Assembly (NCBI GenBank): GCA_011390935.1
Contig: JAABRL010000033.1
Span: 1,412-45,026 of the forward strand
Length of the DNA: 43,615 nucleotides
Direction: 5' to 3'
Source: Gemmatimonas sp.
Lineage (GTDB): Bacteria; Gemmatimonadota; Gemmatimonadetes; Gemmatimonadales; Gemmatimonadaceae
Shown here in pieces: positions 17,210-24,583 of this stretch. The notes under the pieces are model-generated. The model was not told the DNA's origin and made no database searches. It saw nothing but the letters and a program-made list of their open reading frames with translations. How positions within the stretch are numbered: the first letter of the stretch is position 1; each line of letters begins with the position of its first letter. A program made the position numbers and the translations under genes.

Positions 17210-17302
17210 GAACGCTCCGAAGAGGGGACGTGCGAAAGCTGTCCCCTTCCGTTCATTCTACAAAATACATATTTTTAGTAATAACCATCTACAAATCAGA
17301 AC
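17210..17302. promoter_or_regulatory. divergent dabB/LysR control region
   Basis: This 93-nt gap contrasts sharply with its GC-rich surroundings: positions 17251-17302 are only about one quarter G+C. It contains three elements. An inverted repeat AGGGGAC-N11-GTCCCCT lies at 17223-17247, in the dabB leader. The palindrome AAAATA-CA-TATTTT lies at 17262-17275. The direct repeat CTACAAA occurs at 17258-17264 and 17289-17295, 31 bp apart, about three helical turns. Such an arrangement fits a LysR tetramer controlling dabBA and itself. Which element is bound is inference. Confidence 0.5.
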
Positions 17303-18211
17303 ATGTCAGGCGTCGCTGCTCGCCTCAACTACCATCATCTCCATTACTTCTGGGCGGTCGCGCGGGAGGGGAACCTCACGCGGGCGGCACAGCGGCTGCA
17401 CGTCGCGCAGTCGGCGCTCTCCACGCAGATCCGGCAGCTCGAGGCACAGCTGGGGCAGCCGCTGTTCGAGCGGCGGGGTCGGCGACTCGAGCTCACAGAG
17501 GCCGGTCGCATTGCGCTCGAGTACGCCGATACCATCGTGGAAACCGGCAACGAGCTCGTGGGCACGTTGCGCGACGGCCGCCGCGCGGAACGGCATGTGT
17601 TGCGGGTGGGTGCGGTCGCCACGCTGTCGCGCAACTTCCAGCGTGCGTTTCTGGCGCCTGTGCTGGCCGATGCGTCGCTCTCGCTCTCGCTGCAATCGGG
17701 GTCTCTGGCTGAGTTGCTCTCGCGGTTGCGCGCGCACACGCTCGATGTCGTGCTCTCCAATCGCCGCGTACCCGAAGACGCAGACCACGCCTGGCGCAGC
17801 CGCCGCGTGGCGCGCCAGCAGGTGAGTCTGCTCGGCCCCGCGCGGCGTGCGCCGTTCCGGTTTCCCGATGACCTGGCCGATGTGCCGCTGCTGCTGCCGT
17901 CGCGCGACCACGAGTTTCGCACGCAGTTCGACGTCTTCTGCGACGAGCGCGGCCTGCGTCCCACGATCGTGGCCGAGGCCGATGACATGGCCATGATGCG
18001 CGTGCTGGCGCGCGAGCTCGATGCCGTGGCGCTCGTACCGGCCGTGGTGGTGCGCGACGAGCTGCGCGACGGGCAGCTCGTGGAGTACTGCGCGGTGCCC
18101 GATCTGTACGAGGAGTTCTACGCGGTGAGTGTGCCGCGGCAATACCAGCCGCCGCTGTTGCGCACGCTGCTGGCGCGGCGCCCCACCGAGGTGCTCGGCG
18201 GCGACGACTGA
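17303..18211 (+). CDS. LysR family regulator divergent from dabBA
   Basis: A 302-residue LysR-type regulator. The N-terminal winged helix-turn-helix is clear: LNYHHLHYFWAVAREGNLTR, then LHVAQSALSTQIRQLEAQLG and LFERRGRRLELTEAG. The NYHHLHYFW opening is like the NhaR branch of the family. The C-terminal part (from about residue 90) is the periplasmic-binding-protein-like effector domain. The gene is divergent from dabBA, the classical position of a LysR regulator relative to its target. It may respond to inorganic carbon or a central metabolite; the effector is not readable from sequence. It ends 55 nt before a convergent gene. Confidence 0.92.
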   Translation: MSGVAARLNYHHLHYFWAVAREGNLTRAAQRLHVAQSALSTQIRQLEAQLGQPLFERRGRRLELTEAGRIALEYADTIVETGNELVGTLRDGRRAERHVLRVGAVATLSRNFQRAFLAPVLADASLSLSLQSGSLAELLSRLRAHTLDVVLSNRRVPEDADHAWRSRRVARQQVSLLGPARRAPFRFPDDLADVPLLLPSRDHEFRTQFDVFCDERGLRPTIVAEADDMAMMRVLARELDAVALVPAVVVRDELRDGQLVEYCAVPDLYEEFYAVSVPRQYQPPLLRTLLARRPTEVLGGDD

Positions 18212-18266
18212 GCGGCCCGGAGCCGTTCACGCGCCGACGGCGCTGGAGTGCGGGCGATCGCCGCTG

Positions 18267-18875
18267 TCAGAACGCGACCCGTACCTGCACGCCGCGCGCG
18301 CGGCCGAGCACCGGTGTCACGGCGATGCCACTGCGATCACCCGCGCGGTAGATGGTGCGCCATCGTTCGCTCATGCGCAGGGTGCCCACTACCGCGCCGA
18401 TCGCCGCACCACCGAGTGCGCCCGCAAGACCGGCGGCCGCGGCGATCTCGCTGCGGCTGAACCAGAAGCCGTCCTCGGCGGTCGCGAACGTACGCACCGT
18501 GAGGCCCACGCCTCCGACGAGTGCCCCCCACCCCATCGAGGAAGCAATGGGGCGATGGGCTCCCTGGGAAAGCTCAAGCCGATGCATCTCGACGACCGCG
18601 AGGCTCGCCGTATCGCCGGCCCGCCACGCCAACTGCATCGAATCGGGGCTGCTGAGCACGACAATGGCCTCTCGCTTCACGCGTCGTCCCTGAAGATCTG
18701 GAGGGAGCGTCACGCGCACCAGACTGCCGGCGGCGGGCATGGTGCTCCCGGATGCACCGCCCGGCGCCTGAGCGGGCACAGCACGCGCGCTGAGCGCGAG
18801 CACGGCGGTGATCAGCGCCGCTGTGCATGGACGCAGGAATCGGCGAATGGCGGAGGAATTGGTGAACCGGTGCAT
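18267..18875 (-). CDS. small exported protein with glycine-rich hydrophobic segment
   Basis: A 202-residue protein I do not recognise. A signal peptide (basic RRFLRPCTAALITAVLALSA, cleavage near AVPAQA) leads to a short beta-like domain (GSLVRVTLPPDLQGRRVKREAIVV ends are typical of SH3-like strands). Two hydrophobic glycine-rich stretches follow (MGWGALVGGVGLTV and AAGLAGALGGAAIGAVVG), like glycine-zipper helices. The ATG at 18875 has a good GAGGT site nine bases upstream on the coding strand, which decides the start. A longer frame upstream is open but reads as shadow. It is probably a periplasmic or membrane-inserted protein. Confidence 0.65.
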   Translation of the reverse strand: MHRFTNSSAIRRFLRPCTAALITAVLALSARAVPAQAPGGASGSTMPAAGSLVRVTLPPDLQGRRVKREAIVVLSSPDSMQLAWRAGDTASLAVVEMHRLELSQGAHRPIASSMGWGALVGGVGLTVRTFATAEDGFWFSRSEIAAAAGLAGALGGAAIGAVVGTLRMSERWRTIYRAGDRSGIAVTPVLGRARGVQVRVAF

Positions 18876-18957
18876 TGCTGACCTCGGACGGGGCGGGGTG
18901 ACGCGATGACTAAGCAAACCATGCGTCGATCCGACCCGAGATCCCATGCGCCGCGTT

Positions 18958-18988
18958 ACGTAGCCGGGCGGCCAGTGTGACGTAGCCG
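18958..18988. repeat. direct repeat ACGTAGCCG, 22-bp spacing
   Basis: ACGTAGCCG occurs at 18958-18966 and again at 18980-18988. The period of 22 bp is two helical turns. It lies 83-113 nt upstream of the exported-protein gene starting at 18875 on the minus strand, where an activator site could be. The rest of the 131-nt gap 18876-19006 shows nothing else I can name. Confidence 0.35.
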
Positions 18989-19006
18989 TCTCGTCGGCCC
19001 CCCGAA

Positions 19007-19624
19007 CTACGCCCCCCGTCGCCGCCGCCCGATCACCACCAGCCCGATCACGCCCGCGCCCAGCAACAGCTGCGTCATCGGCTCGGGGATCTGCGCCGCC
19101 GGTGTGATCGAGGTCCAAAAGTAGCGCGTGCAGTGGATGCAGCCGTCCTCGGTCCAGATCCACTCGGCGCTGGCATCGATGTTCGGCCGCGTTCCCCACG
19201 GCGACGCACCGTTGAGCCCGTGCATGCCCGGTGTCTGTGGGGCCAGCCCGAAGCCGGTCGCGCTCGCGAACCAGTCGCTCGTGTTCGAGGTGAGAAACGA
19301 GGTGCCATTCGCAAACTGAAACGCGCCGTCGAGCGTGAAGTCCCCGAGGAAGCCGGCGATGACGCCCACGTCCACACCGCGCACTTGCAGGTAGTACGTC
19401 TCCCCCGGGGTGAGTGAGACGCCGCTGAACGAGTACGTCGTCGTCCAGTTGGTGCCGGACGCGATCTGCGTGCCCTGTGTGCCGACGCTGGTGCTCAAGT
19501 ACGCCGCGAACGAGTTGTCGACGGTGAGATCGCCGCGGAGTGACTGCGCCAGCAGCGTGCTCGGGGCGGTCACGCACGCGAGCAGGGAGGCGACCGTGGT
19601 GCAGCGGCGGATGCGGGAGCGCAT
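19007..19624 (-). CDS. PEP-CTERM sorting-domain protein
   Basis: A 205-residue exported protein. An N-terminal signal peptide ends near STLLAQ. The middle is beta-rich (FAAYLSTSV, TTTYSFSGVSLTPGETYYLQV), resembling small exported sandwich domains. The C-terminus is a textbook PEP-CTERM signal: IPEP, then a hydrophobic helix, then an RRRRGA basic tail. Such proteins are cut and sorted by an exosortase (EpsH family) encoded elsewhere, and often end up in exopolysaccharide or on the surface. I chose the ATG at 19624 (MRSRIRRCTTVASLLA) since the upstream extension lacks signal-peptide character. The cargo function is unknown. Confidence 0.82.
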   Translation of the reverse strand: MRSRIRRCTTVASLLACVTAPSTLLAQSLRGDLTVDNSFAAYLSTSVGTQGTQIASGTNWTTTYSFSGVSLTPGETYYLQVRGVDVGVIAGFLGDFTLDGAFQFANGTSFLTSNTSDWFASATGFGLAPQTPGMHGLNGASPWGTRPNIDASAEWIWTEDGCIHCTRYFWTSITPAAQIPEPMTQLLLGAGVIGLVVIGRRRRGA

Positions 19625-19715
19625 GAGGGCAGGGTAGGAGAATCGAGTCGGACGGCAAAAGAGCAGCGCAACGATGAGGGCGTCCATGAGTACGACGCGC
19701 TGCGCTGCCACGCCG

Positions 19716-21230
19716 TCACGCTCGGCGGGCGCGACGCGATCCGTGCCGCTCGAACACGGCGGCCGCCTCCGCCCGCGCGACCGCCGAGTCGCGCACCGCG
19801 AACAACCGCGCCTTCGCCTCCCGATACGCCGTGGCGTGATTCACGATCGGATGTGGATAGTCGCGCCCCAGACGCACGTCAGCCATCTGCGCCACGAGCG
19901 CGGGCATCTCGTGCGGCGCGTGCAGGTCCTCGGTTGGCACACCCGCGAGCTCCGGGACCCAGCGGCGAATGAACGATCCCTCCGGATCCTGATCGTGCCC
20001 CTGCTTGTACGGATTGTAGATGCGCACCGTGTTGATGCCGGTGGTGCCGGATTGCATCTGGAACTGCGAGTAGTGAATGCCGGGCTCGTAGTCGAGAAAG
20101 TGCGGCGCGAGCGCTTTGGAGGTGGCCTGCCACGGCAACCACAGATGATACGACGCGAACGATACGAGCATGGCCCGCATGCGGAAGTTGAGCCACCCTT
20201 CAGCGCGTAGCGCGCGCATGCAGGCATCGACAAACGGATAACCCGTGCGTCCGTTGAGCCACGCGGCGAGGCGTTCGGGATCGGGTTCGCGCGGACGCAG
20301 CTCGGCGTAGGCGGAGGCGAACGGCTCGTACTCGATGCGTGGCTCGCTCTCCAGCTTCTGCATGAAGTGATCACGCCACGCGAGGCGCGAGATGAACGAA
20401 GTAATGGCGCCACGCCAGCGCGGGTCGGCGTCTGGTGTTTCGGTCAGCGCCTCGGCGCGTCGTCGTGCGCCTTGCCACGCCTGACGTCCGGACAGGGTGC
20501 CAAAGGCGAGATGCGCGCTGATGCGGGAGCAGGCGTCGAACGCCGTGAGGGGTGACGACATCGCGCGCCGGTAGTCCACACCACGCAACGCGAGGAACGA
20601 GGCAAGCGTGGCATGCGCCGAGTGCTCACCGCCGCGAACGGAATGCGTGCGTGGTGCGTGCGCACGTACACCGAGTTCGGTCGCGGTGGGCGGCTCGCCG
20701 GGAGACGGGACCACGTGGTCTGCGGCTGGATCTGTCCATGGCAACGGTGCGAATCGCGCGGGCGGCCGGACCAGTGGCGCGCGCACCATTGCGTCCCACT
20801 GCGCCGACCACCCATCGCGTGACACAAGTCGTCGCACCACGCCACCCGACGGCAGTTCATGCAGCGGCACGCCGCGTGCGCGGGCCCACGCGCGCACGCG
20901 ACGATCGCGTGCGTACGTGAGGCCGTTACCGGTCTCTTCGTGCGACCAGATGGCGGTGGCTCCGAGGTCCTGTACGAGTGTGGCCAGCTGCTCGACTGCG
21001 TTGCCGGTGCGCAGCAGCAACTCGCCGCCGCGCCGTCGCAGGCGTGCCCGCAGTTCGTGCACACACTCGACCACGAACGCGAGATGTTGTGCGTCGGCGT
21101 CGGGAGCGCCGAACACCTCGGGTTCGAAGAGGTACACGCCCACCACAGGTCCGTGCCGCGCGGCGGCAGCGAGGGGCGCATGATCATGCAGGCGCAGGTC
21201 GCGCTTGAACCAGACGAGTTGCACAGACAC
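19716..21230 (-). CDS. phr: deoxyribodipyrimidine photolyase / cryptochrome family protein
   Basis: Light-driven, FAD-dependent flavoprotein that repairs cyclobutane pyrimidine dimers, or a closely related cryptochrome. The N-terminal antenna domain starts with VQLVWFKRDLRLHDHAPL. The FAD-binding helical domain contains SRLAWRDHFMQKLE, WLNGRTGYPFVDACMRAL and the signature TGINTVRIYNPYKQGHDQ followed by PEGSFIRRWVPEL. The domain order and length (504 residues) are normal. No ATG fits the start. I use the GTG at 21230, just before the first strand. A GTG at 21284 would add 18 unconserved residues. It lies 91 nt downstream of the PEP-CTERM start on the same strand. Confidence 0.9.
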   Translation of the reverse strand: MSVQLVWFKRDLRLHDHAPLAAAARHGPVVGVYLFEPEVFGAPDADAQHLAFVVECVHELRARLRRRGGELLLRTGNAVEQLATLVQDLGATAIWSHEETGNGLTYARDRRVRAWARARGVPLHELPSGGVVRRLVSRDGWSAQWDAMVRAPLVRPPARFAPLPWTDPAADHVVPSPGEPPTATELGVRAHAPRTHSVRGGEHSAHATLASFLALRGVDYRRAMSSPLTAFDACSRISAHLAFGTLSGRQAWQGARRRAEALTETPDADPRWRGAITSFISRLAWRDHFMQKLESEPRIEYEPFASAYAELRPREPDPERLAAWLNGRTGYPFVDACMRALRAEGWLNFRMRAMLVSFASYHLWLPWQATSKALAPHFLDYEPGIHYSQFQMQSGTTGINTVRIYNPYKQGHDQDPEGSFIRRWVPELAGVPTEDLHAPHEMPALVAQMADVRLGRDYPHPIVNHATAYREAKARLFAVRDSAVARAEAAAVFERHGSRRARRA

Positions 21231-21512
21231 GGGATCCAAACGCGCGTGCCCGGTGTAACGTGCCGCAGCCGCGGTCGATGTCACAAGATTGCCGGACCGC
21301 GGTTGTGTGCCGGTCGGTACGGCGCCGTGCCCGCAGTTGCCCTACGACGAGAAGCCGATTCGCCCGATAGAGAAAATCTATGTGGGACGTGCTTCTGCGG
21401 TCGTGTGGCGTCCCTTTCATTCAGGGGCTGGGACACTCGGCGCGTGCTTGTGTCGGTCCCTGCGCAGGACATCTCACTTCGGCGCCTTGACGCCGACCAC
21501 CGAGAGGCTCGC

Positions 21513-22451
21513 ATGCCATTCACTCTTCGTTCGCCGCTGGTAGCGCTGCTCGTGCTGCTGCCACTCAGCGCGTGCGCCACGGTTCGTCAGGATCAACTCG
21601 GCGTGAAGACACGCTTCGGCCGCGTCACCAGCGGCCCGCTGCAACCCGGCGCCCAGTTCGTGGTGCCGGGTGTGAACTCGATTCTCCGCGTACCGGCGCG
21701 TGTGGTCAACCGCGAGGTGCGCCTCGAGATGCCCACGCGCGAAGGACTCAACGTATCGGCGGAAGTGTCGATCCTGTACCGCGTGAAGCCGGAGCAGGTC
21801 GCCGAGATTCTCGCCACCAGCGGTGTCGAATATGAAGAGGATGTGATCATCCCCGTCTTCCGATCGGCCGCGGCCGATGTCTCGGCGCGTTACATGGCCA
21901 AGGACATGCACTCCGGCACGCGAGCGGGCATCGAGGGCGAAATTCGCACGCAGATGATGTCGGTGCTCGAAACGCGCGGGTTCGAGGTGCAGAACGTGCT
22001 GCTCAAGAGCATTCGCCTGCCCCCCGATCTGGCGCGCGCGATCGAGGAGAAGCTCGAGGCCGAGCAGCGCTCCGAACAGATGCGGTTCGTGCTGGATCGC
22101 GAACGACAGGAGGCCGAACGCCGCACGATCGAAGCGACCGGCATCCGCGACTCGTGGGCCATCATTGCGCAGGGGCTCACGCCCACGATCATCACGTATC
22201 AATCGATCGAAGCATTCCGCGAGCTGGCCCGCAGTCCGAACGCCAAGGTGATCGTGACGGATGGCAAGGCGCCGTTCCTGATTACGGACGAGGTCGCGGC
22301 GACCGCTGGCAGCGCGAGCAGTTCCTCCGGAGACCGTCCCTCGGGCGCGTCGTCGTCTGGTGAGCCATCAGGGACACAGCCGCGGGGCGCCGCGATGGAG
22401 CGACTCGTGCGTCCGGGCATGCCGGCGCCGTCGCTGCCGCGGGTGCCGTAG
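21513..22451 (+). CDS. prohibitin/band-7 (SPFH) domain lipoprotein
   Basis: A 312-residue SPFH-family protein. The N-terminus is a lipoprotein signal (VLLPLSAC, Cys21), not the transmembrane helix usual for HflK/HflC or QmcA. The SPFH domain follows from about residue 27 (LGVKTRFGRVTSGPLQPGAQFVVP) through VSAEVSILYRVKPEQV. A helical, charged coiled-coil region comes next (LEAEQRSEQMRFVLDRERQEAERR), then a Ser/Gly/Pro-rich tail. SPFH proteins form ring assemblies that organise membranes and regulate proteases. A GAGAGG site six bases before the ATG decides the start; the longer frame upstream is shadow. The 282-nt gap from the photolyase start holds no convincing gene; ATAGA-GAAAA-TCTAT at 21367-21381 is a weak inverted repeat. 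Confidence 0.85.
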   Translation: MPFTLRSPLVALLVLLPLSACATVRQDQLGVKTRFGRVTSGPLQPGAQFVVPGVNSILRVPARVVNREVRLEMPTREGLNVSAEVSILYRVKPEQVAEILATSGVEYEEDVIIPVFRSAAADVSARYMAKDMHSGTRAGIEGEIRTQMMSVLETRGFEVQNVLLKSIRLPPDLARAIEEKLEAEQRSEQMRFVLDRERQEAERRTIEATGIRDSWAIIAQGLTPTIITYQSIEAFRELARSPNAKVIVTDGKAPFLITDEVAATAGSASSSSGDRPSGASSSGEPSGTQPRGAAMERLVRPGMPAPSLPRVP

Positions 22452-22584
22452 CGGGCGCGGTAGGGGGAGGCGGGGCAGCGCTCGCGGGTTGCGCGCGGAG
22501 CCTGCATGTTGAGTCCACGCGATTGGATGGGCGCTGAAGGCCCCGCCATGCTGCCCCGCCCCCTGTATCTGGAGGACGACGCCG

Positions 22585-24477
22585 ATGTCTCCCCTGTCTG
22601 TCCGTTTCGTCGTGCCGCTGCTGCTGGGCGCCGTCTGGAGCGGGGTGCAGTTCGCGCCACGGCCGGAGCCGGTGACCCAGCCCCTCACGCCGGCGCAGCT
22701 GCAGGATGCAATTGCGCGCTCCGTGCCGCTGCTGCAATCGTCGGCGGATACATGGTTCGAGAAGCGGTCGTGCTCTACCTGTCATCATCAGGGGCTGGGC
22801 ACGGTGGCCATGGCCGTGATCCATGAGCAGGGATTCCCCATCGATACGGTGCGTCTGCACGCACAGGCCGTGCGCACCATGCGCCCGCTTCCCAACTGGC
22901 ATGAGCGCTTCGTGCTGGCCGACGTGAGCGTCAACCAGTCCATCGGCCAGACGTATCGCGCCATCGGCGCAGCGAGTGCGGGGCATCCAGCCAGCGATGT
23001 GATGCGCGCCGTGGCACACCTCACCGCCGGACAGCAGCATGCGAGCGGTCGCTGGAGCTCCAACTCGCGTCGTCCACCGCTCGAGGACTCGGAAGTCACG
23101 GCCACCGCGCTCGGCATTCGCACGCTCGCGCTGGTGCCCTTGCCGGATCGTGACGCGGAGTTTGCGCGTCGCATTGCCGCCGCGCGTGCGTGGCTGTTGA
23201 GCATGCAGCCCACGTCCACGGAGGAGCGGGTGATGCAGCTGTTCGGCAGCGCGTGGGGCGGAGCGGACAGTGTCACGCTGGCACCGCACGCACGCGCGCT
23301 GCTGGCCGAGCAACGCGCAGATGGCGGGTGGGCACAGGTGGCAACGCGCGCCTCCGATGCATACGCCACCGGGCAGGCCGTGGTCGCCTTGCGACAGGCG
23401 GCCGGTCTGAGCCTGCGTGATCCACGGCTTGCGCGCGCGCTGAGATTCCTGCACGAGACGCAGCACGCCGACGGCTCGTGGCACGTGCCGACCACACGCA
23501 CGATGCAGTTCGGACTGCCGTACTTCGAGAGCGGTTATCCGCACGGCAAGGATCAGTTCATTTCGTACGCGGGCGGCGCGTGGGCCACGATGGCGCTCGC
23601 CCTCGCCGCACGCGATGTCCGGTCCGAGATCCTCATGGGTACGCCGCGTGTTGCGATCACGCTCGAGCCCGACACGGTCTCCGATGGACTCACCCCGCTG
23701 CAGCGTGCGGCGATGTATGGCACGCTCGATGACATGCGAGCATTGCTTGGCACGGGCGCATCGGTGCACGACACCAGCGCGCAGCGCACCACGGCGCTCA
23801 TGGCGGCCGCGCATGACGTGGACAAGGTGCGACTGCTGCTCGATGCCGGAGCCGATGTGAATGTGGAAGCGCGCACGGGGCAGACGGCCTTGCAGCTGGC
23901 GGCGCAGTATTCCGGTGCATCCGCAAGTGCTCGGCTCCTGCTGGACCGTGGCGCGACGCAGGAGCGCGCGATTCGTACCACGAACGGTGCGCGGGTGACT
24001 GCGTTCACGTTCGCGCTGCTTCGTGGTGATACGCTGCTGGCGCAGGCGATGCTCGATCGCGGCGCGAATGTGAATGGTCCGGAGAACGCGTCCATTTCGC
24101 CGCTCATGGCCGCGACCTGGCATGCCGATGCCGAGGCCGCGCGCTGGCTGCTGGCGCGTGGTGCGCTGGTAGATGATCGGCCGCGCGATCCGGCTCGTGC
24201 GGCAGCCACTCCACTCATGGTGGCATCGGAAGACGGGCTGACCGACGTGGTGACAGTGCTGCTGGCGCACGGCGCGAATGTGCAGGCTGCGGATCGCGGC
24301 GGTTTGACGGCGCTGCATCACGCCGCGGCTGCGCCCGATCGCGGCCATACGCGCATTCTCGAGGCGCTGCTGGCCGCTGGTGCCGATCGTACGGCGCCGT
24401 CGGGGCGCGAGGAGACTCCCGCGGCGCTCGCGCGCCGGTTCGGAAAGGTGGCGGCGGCGGAGTTCCTGGAGCGATAG
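22585..24477 (+). CDS. exported heme-c-motif, cyclase-toroid and ankyrin-repeat fusion
   Basis: A 630-residue protein with an unusual order of parts. After a signal-like N-terminus comes a single CxxCH motif (Cys63, Cys66, His67 in RSCSTCHHQG), which can bind heme c. Residues about 80-350 look like squalene/prenyltransferase alpha-toroid repeats, with QW-like motifs EQRADGGWAQ (about 241) and ETQHADGSWHV (about 290). The catalytic DxDD of cyclases is absent, so the toroid may only bind. From about 370 to the end six or so ankyrin repeats follow (LTPLQRAAMYGTLDDMRALL; LLLDAGADVNVEARTGQTAL; VLLAHGANVQAADRGG). A GGAGGA site precedes the ATG. The same architecture occurs elsewhere in soil bacteria to my knowledge, but its role is uncharacterised. 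Confidence 0.8.
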   Translation: MSPLSVRFVVPLLLGAVWSGVQFAPRPEPVTQPLTPAQLQDAIARSVPLLQSSADTWFEKRSCSTCHHQGLGTVAMAVIHEQGFPIDTVRLHAQAVRTMRPLPNWHERFVLADVSVNQSIGQTYRAIGAASAGHPASDVMRAVAHLTAGQQHASGRWSSNSRRPPLEDSEVTATALGIRTLALVPLPDRDAEFARRIAAARAWLLSMQPTSTEERVMQLFGSAWGGADSVTLAPHARALLAEQRADGGWAQVATRASDAYATGQAVVALRQAAGLSLRDPRLARALRFLHETQHADGSWHVPTTRTMQFGLPYFESGYPHGKDQFISYAGGAWATMALALAARDVRSEILMGTPRVAITLEPDTVSDGLTPLQRAAMYGTLDDMRALLGTGASVHDTSAQRTTALMAAAHDVDKVRLLLDAGADVNVEARTGQTALQLAAQYSGASASARLLLDRGATQERAIRTTNGARVTAFTFALLRGDTLLAQAMLDRGANVNGPENASISPLMAATWHADAEAARWLLARGALVDDRPRDPARAAATPLMVASEDGLTDVVTVLLAHGANVQAADRGGLTALHHAAAAPDRGHTRILEALLAAGADRTAPSGREETPAALARRFGKVAAAEFLER

Positions 24478-24583
24478 TCGCACGCTCGTCGCAACCGCGT
24501 GACGTCGCATCGCCGGGAGGGTACGTTGCAGGTTGCGCGGCGTCCCGCTTCGCAATGCACGTTCCCGCTCAGGCGCCTACCGC

